Shown piece by piece: positions 25,061 through 36,763 of a DNA stretch of 64,000 bases. Both the position numbers and the translations under genes were made by a program. Each line of letters opens with the position of its first letter. The first letter of the stretch is position 1. The DNA is from Hermatobates lingyangjiaoensis. Taxonomy: Eukaryota > Arthropoda > Insecta > Hemiptera > Hermatobatidae. Under the pieces are notes generated by a model, which saw only the letters and a program-made list of their open reading frames with translations, ran no database searches and was not told where the DNA came from. Location of the stretch: assembly GCA_026182355.1 (NCBI GenBank), contig JAPFBL010000242.1, positions 1-64,000 on the forward strand, read 5' to 3'.

Positions 25061-26787
25061 TATTACTAACAATAATATTGTTTTGAATGCTCATAGCTCA
25101 CAATATAGCTTCAATTATTTAGTGTCATTTTCTACTGTACAAAAATCTAAATTACAATGACAAATGTACACAATAATTGAATAAAATCATAGGCCCTACA
25201 TAAAACAAAAATCTATGGCACATTTTAAACCATTATACACAGTTTTAGCATTTGTAAAGAGTATGGCTTCAAACACATGATTTTTATTATTTTGTTGAAT
25301 TTAAAAATAAAATGTTTTTTGTAGATTTCAAAAATGTTTTATATCATCAACATAACAGTTTCTCAACTGACATTTGTTTCGTAGATATAAGATATAGATT
25401 GTTTTTTTGAATGGTATTTAAATTCAAAATTTAGAAGGTAGACTTAATTAGATATAGTTTAATAGGTAAACAATTTTTTTTAACACTTAGGAACACACGA
25501 CGAGATTATACCGCAAGACACTAACTGCTCCTTACCGCAATCTGAACAAAGACTATTGTATAGTGCGTAGATTCAAAAGGGCGTAGGTGGCGTGGTAAAC
25601 AGAAAGTTGGACTATATGAATTAGACAATCAGATCAAAGGAAACATTTCTTCACTAATACTAACTACTGTACTTTTACATTAAGAGTTTTATTTTTTTAT
25701 TTTTTACTGCAATTACAGTTGAATATTTTTTATCTATTTTAATTTTTAATTCGATTTTTCAGGACCCCGCAAAACACTGAACCTGCAAAAACTGAACTGC
25801 GAACTAGCGATGGATTACTCCATATAGTGTAAATGTGTAATTTTTTTTTTCTATTGCATAGTATAATTTTTACACATTCCAATAACATGCAATTGAGCAC
25901 TGCCACTCTAAGATAAAAAAAGTGACAGGGCAGTTAAGACTGTATTTTAAAAAAAAATGTGTGAAATGAATTGTATTATTATTGCTATTTCCTAGTTTGT
26001 GAATCCAGCAAATTCAGGCTTCTATTCTAAAATGTGAATCATTGAGTTAAAGCCGTTTTAATAGAGTAATAGTAGAACCATTTCACTTTTTGTTTTTTAT
26101 GTTAAAATTATTATTTATAGATAACACACTATAATATTGTTATGTAAATAAATAATTTCTAATTTTCTCCAAATTTGGCATGGTAAAAGAGATAGAGGGA
26201 CCAATTGATTGATTAAGGTTACGATAGAGATAAATAAACCCTCCTGAGACCAATTCCCTTAAAAGGAAATGTAAATGATTTAATGCTATGAATAAGTTTG
26301 CTATATATATCTATTCGAGTTACATTTACGATGATTCTAGTGTCCAAAATCTACTTTTGTAATCCAATTCTGAAATGTTACACAATTCATCTATTTGTTA
26401 TTCAAATTTTACAACAACAATTTAGTAAAAAAGGAAAACTGCATTTGTATATTTGATAATTTAAAATATTATATAAGCAGATACGAAACTTTTAAAATAT
26501 CTGTTAATTGACAGAAATAGTTGAAATTCAGTTATATATTTTTTGAGAAGGAACTGTTGATTGTGTTACAAATACTAATTGAGAAACAGGAACGTCTTAA
26601 CACTATAAGCTTTAAAAAGTAGCTGTATTTCATTTCACTAGAAATCTTTCGTTCACGTTACGAAGAAAAGATTTTCATGGAGCGGAATAAATTAAATATT
26701 TGTTAATAATTTATTCGATATAACGAATTTTATTTTGTAAAATAATTGTGGGTAGTTAATAAAACCTGAAAAATTATTGCAACAGTA
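25061..26787. other. AT-rich DNA, nothing recognised
   Basis: No supported feature. Confidence 0.45.
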
Positions 26788-26981
26788 ACAGGAACGGTGA
26801 ATCACATCTGAACCAGTTTGAAACATTTTCCTCTTTGCGCCAAAGTCGATGTTGGATCTATCTTCTTTCTAATTGTCGACTTGGAAAAACAATGATCAGA
26901 AGATTCCTAAAGCAGGATTAAATGACTTAAAAAGCCTGTCTTAGCTTGATCAATCTGGTGGGTATCTCTATTGCTAAGAAA
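26788..26981 (+). repeat. Direct repeat Q, copy 1 (~190 bp)
   Basis: Runs from ACAGGAACGGTGAATCACATC through CTCTTTGCGCCAAAGTCGATG to CTGGTGGGTATCTCTATTGCTAA. It matches 27483-27672 with only a few substitutions, although the sequence between and around the copies is unrelated. Confidence 0.93.
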
Positions 26982-27482
26982 CTTTATTAAACATTATTAA
27001 GTTATCATTCATAAGTTGTTATTCTTATAGTACGAGTGTTATTTGGGAAAAAACATTATTTTTTAGTTTAAAAAGTAGATGAATTTTTTTCAACACCCAT
27101 TATATTGTAATTCTGGAAAAGGAATCTTATTATGTCCATTGTGCAGTCAATAAATTAAGATGTCTGGTTGTTATTAATTCGATAAAGAGTTAAAGTAAAT
27201 GAAATTTATAATATAATTAATATCTTTTGAGAATAACTAAAGAAATAATAAGTACTTACAGAGATCTGCTTGCACAATTAACGATAGTCTTCAGGGATTC
27301 TCAAGCGTTCTGACTGTGGTCATAACAATCAAATTAGTGCCTGGAACAAACAAAAGGAAGTTAGTATTCACTTCAAAAAAACTAAACATTGTCTTAAATC
27401 AGAAAATTGTATCTTTAAAGTTAATTATTAGTCAAACGGTGAAGTAATAACTGTCTAAATGTCCAGTAATATGATGGAGTAA

Positions 27483-27672
27483 CAGGAATGGTAAATCACA
27501 TCTAAACCAGTTTGAAACCTTTTCCTCTTTGCGCCAAAGTCGATGTTGGATCTATCTTTTTTCTAATTGTTGACTTAGAAAAACAATGATCAGAAGATTC
27601 CTAAAGCAGGATTAAATGACTTAAAAAGCCTGTCTTAGCTTGATCAATCTGGTGGGTATCTCTATTGCTAAA
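27483..27672 (+). repeat. Direct repeat Q, copy 2
   Basis: Second copy about 693 bp downstream in the same orientation. Both copies end at the same TCTCTATTGCTAA boundary. Element class unknown. Confidence 0.93.
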
Positions 27673-28343
27673 ACAATAATTCAACTTCCATGAATCGACA
27701 GAGAAGTCGTTTCATATTTCAGATTTTTTTTGTTGCTAAAAAATTATGACTTTGATATTATTTATAGATTGTTGAATCATTCTAAATATACATAGTACTA
27801 AAATAAATCGGATATAAAAGTTTATATCAAACTATCAAATACTGATATGGTTTGATATTTTCAAATACCGTCATCCTAGACCTATATCGGAAATAAAACC
27901 AAAATTATCCAAAAACGAACAAATACGGGCATAAAAACACAAATACAAAAATTGGTTATTCTAATCTTGTGAATGATACACATAAAAGAATAATTCAGTA
28001 ATATTGAATGAAGTAAGGATTTACTGAATTCCAAAATTGGTGAATTTTATATGTCTTTAAGAACAACGATGTTAACAGTATTAAACCTTCTATGAAGCTG
28101 GTGATAATATAACGTTTAAACTAAAATAAAATTACAGGATATCATATTTTTTACAGATGTACGAGATTACCAGTTATAACTAATTGAATCTATGAGAACA
28201 TAACATTATTTTACATCTGGTAAAATTTTATTCAAATTTTATTTATAACATCCCTAATTAATTAACATCTCTATTTGTCAATATATCTTCCAAAGATGGT
28301 ACGATTTTTTAATTCAATAATGGTTTTCGACTGCTTTACTCGG
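27673..28343. other. AT-rich DNA, nothing recognised
   Basis: No supported feature. Confidence 0.45.
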
Positions 28344-28412
28344 GTGGTGAACAAATCCGAACATGTCGTTCCTCAGAGAGGCTGTTAAGAAGTCGGTCTG
28401 GATAGAAGACAT
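28344..28412 (+). mobile_element. SINE body fragment
   Basis: GGTGGTGAACAAATCCGAAC, ATGTCGTTCCTCAGAGAGGC and GTTAAGAAGTCGGTC match the post-tRNA body of the family (GTGAATAAATCTGAGCACG, GTCGTCCCTCGGAGAAGGAC, GTTAAACCGTCGGTC). Head and tail missing. Confidence 0.7.
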
Positions 28413-29839
28413 GGAACAATATTACTACTGATTAGATCCAATATTTCTGATTTTATAAGTATAGGTCCCAATGTATAATTCCTTATCTGTTTGAGTATTT
28501 TTAAATCCGAGATTAATATACAATTTGTATATACTCTAATTATCACACCTTGTTCTTCTAGGATTGAGGCTTTGATTCAGCTGGAATGCTGAATGGTTTA
28601 CTTTCTATCTATTAACAATAAATAGAAAAAAAAATATTTGTTATTAGACTTTCAAGTTTAATTTCCAATCAAAGTTTTCTTATCTATTATATCGGCAGCA
28701 TCTAAGCATTGAGATGACTACTTTAAAACAAGTAACATAGAGTTTCTGTGTATTATTTAAACTAGTTTGACTCATTAAAATATAAAACAAGAATTGAAAA
28801 AAATTCTTTGGACAAGTAGAACCATATGCTCATAATATATAAATATTGCTTTATATCCTTATTCTTCTGCAGACTTTTGGCACGCCTATACTATCAGTAT
28901 GGAAAGTTCCATATAGATATATTTATTTTTGCAGGAACTTTCTTAAAAAAAAATGATTGAGAAAAAGTATAAATATATTCATAATTAAAATGCACCCGTG
29001 GGTTGAATAACAAAACATGTTTCTTTTATACATATCCTAACCCATAAAATATATTTGATCATTGATCCTAAAATATATATATACCCCGAAACGAAAAATT
29101 TAAAATATGTAAATCAACAAAAACTAAAAAATAATTACAGCAAATTGTACGGATGTTATTTTGAAAGTGAATCATTAATTATTTGATTGTCACATAATTT
29201 GCTTTTAAGAAAGTTCAAAATTTCCAGTTTATTGTGGTTTAAAAATTAAAATTTTATTCTAATTTGATAAAGAGTTAATATAGACAAACATGATTAGTAA
29301 AATGAATGCCCAAGAAAGTGATTTCATAATTTCTTCAATGTTCTAAAATATTTCGTTTTTTAAAAGCAAATCAATTATCTTTTTAATTTTTAGGACCTAA
29401 TGTGTCCTTATATTCTTCTTACTAGCAAATAAGTATCAAATTAATCCAAATAATCATCTGTGGATGTTGAAAAAAACAACTTTTAATAACATTAAATTCA
29501 TTCATATTGGTTTTCACTTTTGCATTGAGAAGCATTCAACAATGAAATTTAATCCAACTAAATGTTTGCATGATGTAATTTGACAATAAAGCACTTAAGT
29601 TGGTTGAGTAAAAAGATGAGCTTTCTGAGGTAATTCTTTAATGGATTAAAATGTTACGAGAGTAATAGGATGTGTTACTCTGTAACAGACTGGGAATATT
29701 TTGTTCACAATAATACCTTGTAGCCAAATATTGGTTATTCTAAGTGGATTTAACTGAAGTTGAACTGAAAAATACACGGTATATATTTTCCACTAGTTTG
29801 AAGTAGAACTGTACTGCAAATCTGGATAGGTTTACCTCG
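28413..29839. other. AT-rich DNA, nothing recognised
   Basis: No supported feature. Confidence 0.45.
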
Positions 29840-30177
29840 AATATTACTGTATTTTTTTTCTATTGTATAAACTGATCCCCGAGCGGGTGATAACATCAGC
29901 CGTTTACCGGCTCTTTGTTTGATCAGTGATTCTACAGATTTTATATTTGAAGTCCTAAATTTTGCCTAGCTTAAGTGGATTTTGAGTAGGGATATTTAAC
30001 GAATATCTTTCATTGTACAGGCTCGGGAGCGTCCTCTCCGATGGACGACATACTCAGATTTATTCACATCCCGCGTGAATAAATAAATCAAGAGCCAAGT
30101 GGATATCGAACTCTGGACTACCAGCCCAGAGGTGAGTACGTTAACCACTGAGCTAACCTGCCTCCAATATTACTGTA
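29840..30177 (-). mobile_element. tRNA-derived SINE with 12-bp target-site duplication
   Basis: Minus-strand copy at about 29852-30165 with GATTCTACAG, AGTCCTAAATTTTGCCTA, GAGTAGGGAT, a duplicated AATAAATAAATC at the hairpin, and head ending AACCACTGAGCTAACCTGCC. AATATTACTGTA occurs at 29840-29851 and 30166-30177. The tail has lost TTAGG units; the sequence next to the left duplication is a T run. Confidence 0.9.
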
Positions 30178-30970
30178 GGTTAGCTTAATATAAACGTTAA
30201 CTATATATTCTGACTTGAAATGTGACTCATTAGTAACACTTTTGATATATGAAATCGAATGTAAAGGATAGAATATGTAATCAGATGAGTTATCATTTAT
30301 GTTGTATATGGCTACTTTGCATAACCATTGCCACTTTGATGTGGTCGTCAGTTTCCAATGTTTGTTAAAACATAATTATTCAGACGTTCTTTCTGGCTTT
30401 GCTCAGATAGTTCTGTTTTACAACAAGCAATGCTAACACAATCATTCTGTTCACACTGAATGTTTTAGTGATGGAAATCAAGTTAATTTTTTCCTTATCA
30501 TATTTAGATGTATCAGTAAAGTTTGCTGTTTGTTGTTTTGTATGAATTTTACAAAACATGAAGAACATGTTAGCTATGAATTTTTAGTCGATCAATTCTA
30601 CATTGAAGACTGCCTATGTATCTTTTATTTACTTATTTAAGTAAGTAATTGACAATTAATTAATTGATATTAAATAATTAACATTACTAATGTTAGTCAG
30701 ATTTCTCTACTTTATAATACTAAATTGTTTTGTAAGTCAAAAGCTAAGTAAATGTATATGATTTATTTTTCTACAGTTGTTGTTTGTTAACATTAAAGCT
30801 AGCCTCTCAGAAAGTGAAAGTTCTTTGATTATGTTGTTTTTAAATGCTCGCACGAATAAACTTTCACCTGTTAGTGCTGTTCTAGTGACGAAAAGTGTGT
30901 CTAATTTATTGTTTGGTACCCATTCTATTAATAGCTGATCGACATTGCCAGGTTGATCATATTGTTTAAT
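30178..30970. other. AT-rich DNA with one unassigned minus-strand frame
   Basis: The frame at 30737-31021 (94 codons) has fairly protein-like composition in its middle (about 30790-30960) but no domain I recognise. Its start region is a SINE fragment, so the frame as a whole is not a gene. Confidence 0.4.
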
Positions 30971-30971
30971 T

Positions 30972-31008
30972 ATAAGTTTGCCTAATTGAATGTATTTAGA
31001 GTATAGAT
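30972..31008 (-). mobile_element. Short SINE fragment
   Basis: TTTGCCTAATTGAATGTATTTAGAGTATAGAT matches the TTTTGCCTAACTCAAGTGTATTTAGAGTAGGGAT block of the SINE family. It directly abuts a PLE fold-back. Confidence 0.7.
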
Positions 31009-31166
31009 GATCAATCCACAATAAGAAAATGGGAAAGCAAGACTAAGATCTGTTGGGTTTTTGACTCTGACGAAGACGCGTCATGAAAATGTTACGGTTG
31101 AACGATTCTTAAGATCTTGCTTTCAAGAAGCAAATACACTTTTCTTCTTGTGGTTTGATCACTCAT
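31009..31166. mobile_element. PLE terminal fold-back, type T2, internally deleted
   Basis: Left arm GATCAATCCACAATAAGAAAATGGG...AAGACTAAGATC is cut short and joins GTTGGGTTTTTGACTCTGACGAAGACG. The right arm has insertions and ends CTTCTTGTGGTTTGATCA. Degenerate but clear. Confidence 0.8.
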
Positions 31167-31171
31167 ATTGT

Positions 31172-31515
31172 TATCAGTTCATGATGAAATACATTGTTGT
31201 ACTTTACTAGTAATAGATGCCAAATATAAGAAGTTCATGAAATATGTTCAGGACAATTCGTGACCAATTCTTAAGATCTTCTTTAATACTACGAGAAGAC
31301 AAATACCAACTTTTTCAAGACGTTCACTTGAATTAGAAAGTATAAATTTTAAAAGCTTTTTTCAAAGTGTGAATCGAACTCAAGTTTTATCAGTTCATAG
31401 ATGAGAATACAAGTCAATGTGCTACTTTTACCCTAGTAATTAGATTGCCAAATATAAAATTGACAAAATAATGATTGGACAATTTAGTGTAAATTTCCTT
31501 AAATTCTTGCTTTAA
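31172..31515. repeat. Diverged direct repeat with a tRNA-like (minus) segment
   Basis: Two related blocks, about 31172-31290 and 31388-31515, share TATCAGTTCAT, GATGCCAAATATAA/ATTGCCAAATATAA and TTCTT-GCTTTAAT. Next to the second, the minus strand reads CTTGAGTTCGATTCACAC, a good box B, so an old tRNA-SINE head is likely at about 31370-31435. Confidence 0.55.
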
Positions 31516-32530
31516 TTAACTACTGAATCAAACAAAAAAAATATTTGATACCAAATGAGAGTTCACTTGAATTTACCTGCTTCAACAGTATAACATTTTT
31601 CATTTTATATTACTTTTTTCATCTGTCGCAATATATGCAGACAGTAAATTGCGGTAAATACTAAGTAAAGAAGTTGGTAAACAAATGCGACGAAGTTGTA
31701 AATATGTTTGATCCTAGTGAAAGAGTCCAATATTGGCTTTTAAACTGAAGAGTATTCCTCTGCATTCACATTACAGTTCAACTCATTCAAGCTCTGCCTC
31801 TTCCCATTTAAAATACATTCGTTTCGTTTAAAAACGTTTTTATTCTTTTCATTTCTCATTTTCACTCGAAAGTGCCACATATATTCTAACCTCGGATCCA
31901 TTAAGCTTTACCACGTTTAGACTCACCCCCATTATTTTTTTTTTGTTTTTGTTCTTGAATTATTGCTCATATTTATTGAAATGAATGAACATTTAGCCAG
32001 TTCTGATGCTGGCAAAGTTTGAAGCAGACAGCAGTATTCTTTAAAGAAAAACTTTTATTCTTGATAAAAAGAGATTGAATTGGATGTAAATATTGATTTA
32101 GGATTGTGTGATTGCGAATGAAGGGAACTTCAATGGACGTAAAGTTAAGGCTACTTCTCAATAAATAATAAAATCACATTTCCTTCCCACTTAATCAAAC
32201 AATCTTTTTCGAATTGTCTCTTCCTTTGTCTATTCATTTAATGAAATTTCCTATGTAAGTGATTGGGGTAATTTATAAACCAACTACACAAATAATTAAC
32301 TACCATCAGGTGAATCCACACAATCTAAATAAACAGTTTGTAAAAATAGATTTAAGTAAATATAACTTTGAATTAATGAAGTAATATATTTACAAGTTTT
32401 ATATTATTAATCCTTAATTTTAGTGAAATTGGTTTAAAACATGAGAAAGTTCATGTTTCGAATGGATGGAATGTTCACAAACTATGAAATAGTTTACAGC
32501 TATATTAGTGTCTGCTGGTAATAATCAGGA
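31516..32530. other. AT-rich DNA, nothing recognised
   Basis: No supported gene. Confidence 0.45.
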
Positions 32531-32885
32531 TCAACGATAGTTGAGAACACTAAAGTAGACTCCCAGGAAGGCGTGCTATCACTCCTGTTCTAGTAAGCAG
32601 TTCTGGACGAGCTACTGAATACTCCATACAATGATGGTTGCGATAAAGAAGGATATGTAGATAACCATGTATACCTACGGGTTGGGGGGGGGGGGGGGGG
32701 GGTTGACCCAACTGACTTAGTTGTAAGGGTAAGGTAGACCTTAAACTATTCGGCTTGTAGGTACCAGTCATCTTGGAGAAGACCAACGACCAACGAATAT
32801 AACCGAATATAACCGCGCACTATAGTGGACGTCGTAACTAGCAGTTCCAGACCAGAGGCCTTCTACTGCTTGATTACTGTGCTAC
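32531..32885 (-). mobile_element. LINE 3'-region fragment with poly-G tract
   Basis: Unusually GC-rich for the window. On the minus strand, CAGTAGAAGGCCTCTGGTCTGGAACTGC and TATTCGTTGGTCGTTGGTC match 40388-40470, which follows the Jockey-like RT remnant, so this is probably a 3' untranslated piece of the same or a sister element. A pure G run of about 18-19 bases sits near 32684-32702; the minus-strand 78-codon frame across it (PPPPPP) is incidental. Confidence 0.5.
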
Positions 32886-33171
32886 TATAACTTGGAATGT
32901 CAGTAATTCATGTCGGATATTAATTAGTACAGTTAGTATGTACAGTAATGATGTCGTATTCGCGGTCATGTGGTCTTGTTAGTCATAGTTTTCAATGTTT
33001 TTAGTCATGAGCTGGAAAGGTAGTAAACTAACAAACGTGCCCGTCTTTGCAGAAGATGATACATGGTATTCCAAAATATCATTAGAAATTATAGAATTTA
33101 AAAAATGTCAATGTTAGTACAGTGTTAAACTAATGCCTCTGTATGTACCAAATTACCTGTCTGTGCTTCAG

Positions 33172-33800
33172 GTTCATAGAAGGACAAATAGTTGGAACTA
33201 TTGTTCCAGCCAAGAGTTATCCGACTCTTGGGCATGCAAACTACAGTCGACTATGTGGGAAAAACTTTGTCTCACTCATTTCATTTCCTTCGGTAGAGAG
33301 AGTTTCCCCTTGCAACTTAGTTACCGTCATTGCAAAACAGACACTGATGGTACATTGCAATCGTTTGAATGGAAACTGATCGTGCAATCAATAGTATGTG
33401 TGGTATACACACAGTCTCCCCAGTACCACACCCAGTCAAGATGTCCGCCTCTGTGGCGTATCTGTGCAGAGCACGAACTCAAGAGTCATGTCCCGTTGCA
33501 CAATTTTGGGGCATTCAAATAAACAAATAATATAACAGTAAGCGAAACAAATAATATAAATAATATTAACATAAAATTTATTACTACTACTAAATAGCAG
33601 CATGATTGGTGCTCCTACTTTAAGTTTTAACTCATGAGGTGACAGTCTAGGAGCAGTCACGGACTCAAGAAATTCAGTTGAATAATGAACTGCTTCCTCA
33701 TCACTAATCATTCTATTTAATGAATTGTAAGTTGTTTCCACGGTTCAACTTGTTTGTTGATTTTTTCTGCCTGTTCATTACTAGGAGTTGAGAATTGCTC
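33172..33800 (-). pseudogene. Helitron-type PIF1 helicase C-terminal pseudogene
   Basis: Minus-strand translation, pieced through frame breaks, gives in order: NEQAEKINKQV; EEAVHYSTEFLESV; PHELKLKVGAPIMLL; then about 75 bp of AT-rich insertion; NAPKLCNGT followed by a stop; EADILTGCGTGETVCIPHI; FKRLQCTISVCFAMT; TKLQGETLS; and HSRL-stop-FACPRVG. These match, in order, the C-terminal half of eukaryotic PIF1-family helicases as carried by Helitrons (the LKVGxPIMLLRNL, PxLCNGTR, LTGxxxGExVxIPRI, FPxxFAMTINKxQGQTL and HGQLYVACSRV blocks). These enzymes unwind DNA during rolling-circle transposition. At least two stops, the insertion and missing Walker motifs show it is dead. The plus-strand frames at 33133-33522 are antisense shadows of it. 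Confidence 0.85.
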
Positions 33801-33959
33801 ATTCACAAAGTCATTTATTCTGAATAGATAGTAGATATTAAACTCTGAGAAACACCCTGTTAATAAGCTTAAATACGCAATATATTAATATACGCAAATA
33901 AAATTGAAATTAATTAATAATACTTCTTTGCTATACCTGTATATATTCAAAATAAACAT

Positions 33960-34258
33960 GTCTGTTAAGTTAGCCAAAGATAGCTTATAAATCCATAACT
34001 TTGCTTCTACATTGAATTTGCAATCAGTTTAGAGCTTATATTTCAAGTTGGACATACACAAATCTAATGTTAATTTTTCAGCTGGCTATGTATAATTGTG
34101 GGTGAGTTTACTTATGATAAAGGGTTACGGACAAACCGACAGACAGGCATTTTTCTAAGGGTGAATTCGGTTTTTCCAATGTATGAAACATAAGGAAAAC
34201 TTGAAATGAGTCAGTTCTAGGCAATGTACAGAGAAAGCTTTCTTATATTTATATGTAA
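33960..34258 (+). repeat. Dispersed repeat H, single arm
   Basis: Shares with 39095-39375 the segments CCATAACTTTGCTTCTAC-TTGAATTT, CAGCT-GCTATG, ACAAACCGACAGACAGGC-like run, GGTGAATTCGGTTT-TCCAAT and CAATGTACAGAGAAAGC-TTTCTTATAT. It lies just upstream (on the minus strand) of the helicase pseudogene, but I cannot show that the two are one element. Confidence 0.7.
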
Positions 34259-34684
34259 GTTGAATAGAGAAGAGTGACTGCTCTTGCTTTTGTTTTATCA
34301 TTGCCAAATTTAAAAATCCAGGTAGAAACTAGGTTTAAACTATTAGCTTAATAATAAATGAGTGATTATGGTGTCATAACTCATGAATAGACAGTAAATG
34401 TAGACTTAAAATATGGAATGCAAAAAAACTATAAGTATTATGGTGTAATTAAAAATAATCCAGCTTGTTTCAAATGTTCAATACTTATAAGATTTTATCA
34501 TGAGTGTTGTGTGTGTGTGTGTGTGATAGAAATGCTGTATTGTTTCATTTTCAATAAGACCAGGAAAACTTTACTTTTTGAGAGAAAAGACATGTTGAAG
34601 AATACACAAGTAGGTAACCTATATTTTAGAAGACACGAGTTTCTTCTTCAAGCTGGTTATATGACGTGCTTGGAAAGAAAAAAA

Positions 34685-35510
34685 AAATTCGACAAGTGCA
34701 GGTGATCTCTTAGTCTAGGATAAACAAACAGTTTTTATAGCGTTATTGCTCTTTCCCGTAATTGAAACTTCATGATTTTTTTTTTATAAATTGCTAAATT
34801 TTTGTTCCAATTTCAGTCAAATTTTCATTATTTTTTAATGAGCTGTTTAGCGTCAAAAAAACATTATCTGAAAACAGAAATGCTACTGTAACGCCCCTTT
34901 AACGAATGTAATTTTAAAAAAAAATATTTCAACTCATTCTGCACATAATGTTCTATTTTTAGGCAGAGTTTCATTTTGATCCGTCAAACAGTATGGCTTG
35001 TATCGCTCTCAAAAGGTTTGAGATTGAATTATAAGTCAAAATTTTTACATTTCAATGAAAAAAAAATATTTTCTGTTGTTTTAAAATTCTGAATATATTT
35101 TTCGTTTGTTCCATTTGTAACCTCAAAGATAATGTCAAAATTTCAATAGTCTAGGGTTATCCATTTAGGAGAAATAAATGTTTTCTGAAAAACGGTTTTT
35201 GGCAAAAAAAGTGACTTTCCCATCATGCATAATTCTTCCCAAACAGTAGCGATCTTCTTCCTCTATGAGCCCCATTTTTGTGTAAATTATCAACTTGATC
35301 CATCAAAGATTCTGGACCGTAGCGTGGTAACAAGCAATGCTAACACACTCACCCACCCACCCTCCCACCCACCCACATACACACACAGACATCACCGCAA
35401 AAACTTCATAAAACGACTTCTGGGACCTCAAAACATGTAATTCCGTCAAAATCTCGAAATCGAATTTTTTCACGATCACTATACTTTACTTATAGTAAAG
35501 TAATAATGTT
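34685..35510 (+). repeat. Dispersed repeat R, fullest copy (~0.8 kb)
   Basis: Includes GCAGGTGATCTCTTAGTC, TTTTGATCCGTCAAACAG, AGTAGCGATCTTCTTCC, TTGATCCATCAAAGATTC, a CACCC/CACA simple tract at 35345-35390, GGGACCTCAAAACATG, and TTTTTTCACGATCACTATAC at the end, closing with the small palindrome TTTACTTATAGTAAAG. Other copies lie at 9140-9660 (+) and 15997-16490 (-). The 71-codon frame at 35225-35440 is inside it and not a gene. Confidence 0.8.
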
Positions 35511-36234
35511 ATCAGAGTAATTTTACAACAAATATTATGACTCATATTGTACCACAAATCAAACAACAAATATTCCTATTTAAAATTAATTTGTGAAGAA
35601 AAATAAACAACTATAACACAATAAAGACGTAATATATATTCCGTTGGTGAAACAATTTTAATGAATGCATTGAATTGTACTATACTTGAACACAATCAGG
35701 GAGAAAGTTAAGAGCCATGTGAATATTAGGTTTGGAAATATTACGAGAAACTCCATTCAGCAATTTAATAAGGGTATCTCAGCGGCTGAATGAAATTAAT
35801 TTAGTATCTAAAGCAAGAATATCATTCACCGGTTATTCAATAACCTTCCAAATTTATTCATTCAGTCTGCATTAATGCTCACATTTATTTATTAAATTGA
35901 AATTCATTTGTTTCATGTTTATTTAGTACTATCAGAAAGTTCATCTAAACGTTAATTGAATAATTTACGTTAAAATCATGCAGTAATATATGTATGAAAT
36001 GAACGCTTTTACTGATAAATTGTAAAATATAGTGTTGATGAAATTATTTATTAGGACAGTGTTCTAACTTTGTAAACACTTAGGATTTATGACTATAGTA
36101 AACACACAGTACAGGCAAGTATGCCAGAGGCCGGTATGTCTTCCACTTCATACTAAATTCAAAAGATTGTGGTACTTATCGGACTGACCGTTCATAGTAG
36201 CATCATTAATGTCTTTGATCTAAGCCATTTACCT
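35511..36234. other. AT-rich DNA, nothing recognised
   Basis: No supported feature. Confidence 0.45.
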
Positions 36235-36239
36235 CAAAA

Positions 36240-36408
36240 AAGGAATGTGATATATATATGGGTTTTCCAGCCGTTGTGTTTCCGGCGTGCATGGTCGCCC
36301 TTTCTATTTTCTCCTGAAGACTGATCATCCGAAAATTTGAGTTTGTAAGTGTGTCTCTTTCTCTGTGTGTTGCTTTTCTTCGTTTTTGAGGTGATATATA
36401 TATATTGA
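36240..36408 (+). mobile_element. PLE terminal arm, type T5, bounded by (TA)n
   Basis: GCATGGTCGCCCTTTCTATTTTCTCCTGAAGA followed by CTGATCATCCGAAAATTTGAG, GTAAGTGTG and TGTGTGTTGC. Same type as 23208-23396. Short (TA)n at 36250 and 36392-36406. Minus-strand 72-codon frame through it is incidental. Confidence 0.75.
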
Positions 36409-36429
36409 TGAAATTATCGACCATGGAAT

Positions 36430-36587
36430 AGAAACAAAACTAAAGTTTATCGGGACTCGGTCAGTTCCGAAAAAATTTAAAGAGTTTAAAATCTTTTTGT
36501 AAAAAAGGTTTTAAATAAAAGCCAAAAACTTGGCATTGAAAGTTTAATTTGAACCTGAGGAACTGACTGAGTCCCGATAAACTTTAA

Positions 36588-36600
<13 letters not shown>
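36430..36600. mobile_element. PLE terminal fold-back, type T6
   Basis: Arms AAAGTTTATCGGGACTCGGTCAGTTCC (about 36441) and GGAACTGACTGAGTCCCGATAAACTTT (about 36558-36584) face each other across ~90 bp. The right side carries GAACCTGAGGAACTGACTGAG. Followed by a long (TA)n at 36590-36620. Confidence 0.8.
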
Positions 36601-36620
<20 letters not shown>

Positions 36621-36623
<3 letters not shown>

Positions 36624-36750
36624 TTAAAAGCAACTGTAGCGCATAGAAGAAACATAACAAAGACTCACTTATCGATATTTCGACCATTATGTGAGTCTTC
36701 GTTTCGTTTCTTTTTGCTTGTCAGAGTTTATTTTAAATATATATATATAA
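36621..36750. mobile_element. PLE terminal fold-back, type T3-like, eroded
   Basis: AGAAACATAACAAAGACTCAC-TTATCGATATTTCGACCAT and TATGTGAGTCTTCGTTTCGTTTCT form short arms; the TCGATATTTCGACCAT box matches the T3 units at 52.8 and 58.1 kb. (TA)n on both sides. Confidence 0.7.
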
Positions 36751-36763
36751 AACTTTAAATTAC

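Noticed and set aside
30737..31021. 94-codon minus-strand frame
   Set aside because: Its start lies in a SINE fragment; the middle has no recognisable family, so a gene call is not supported.
33133..33522. 129-codon plus-strand frame as a gene
   Set aside because: Antisense to the PIF1 helicase relic on the minus strand, which has ordered family motifs.
35225..35440. 71-codon frame with P/H-rich segment
   Set aside because: It crosses a CACCC simple tract inside dispersed repeat R.
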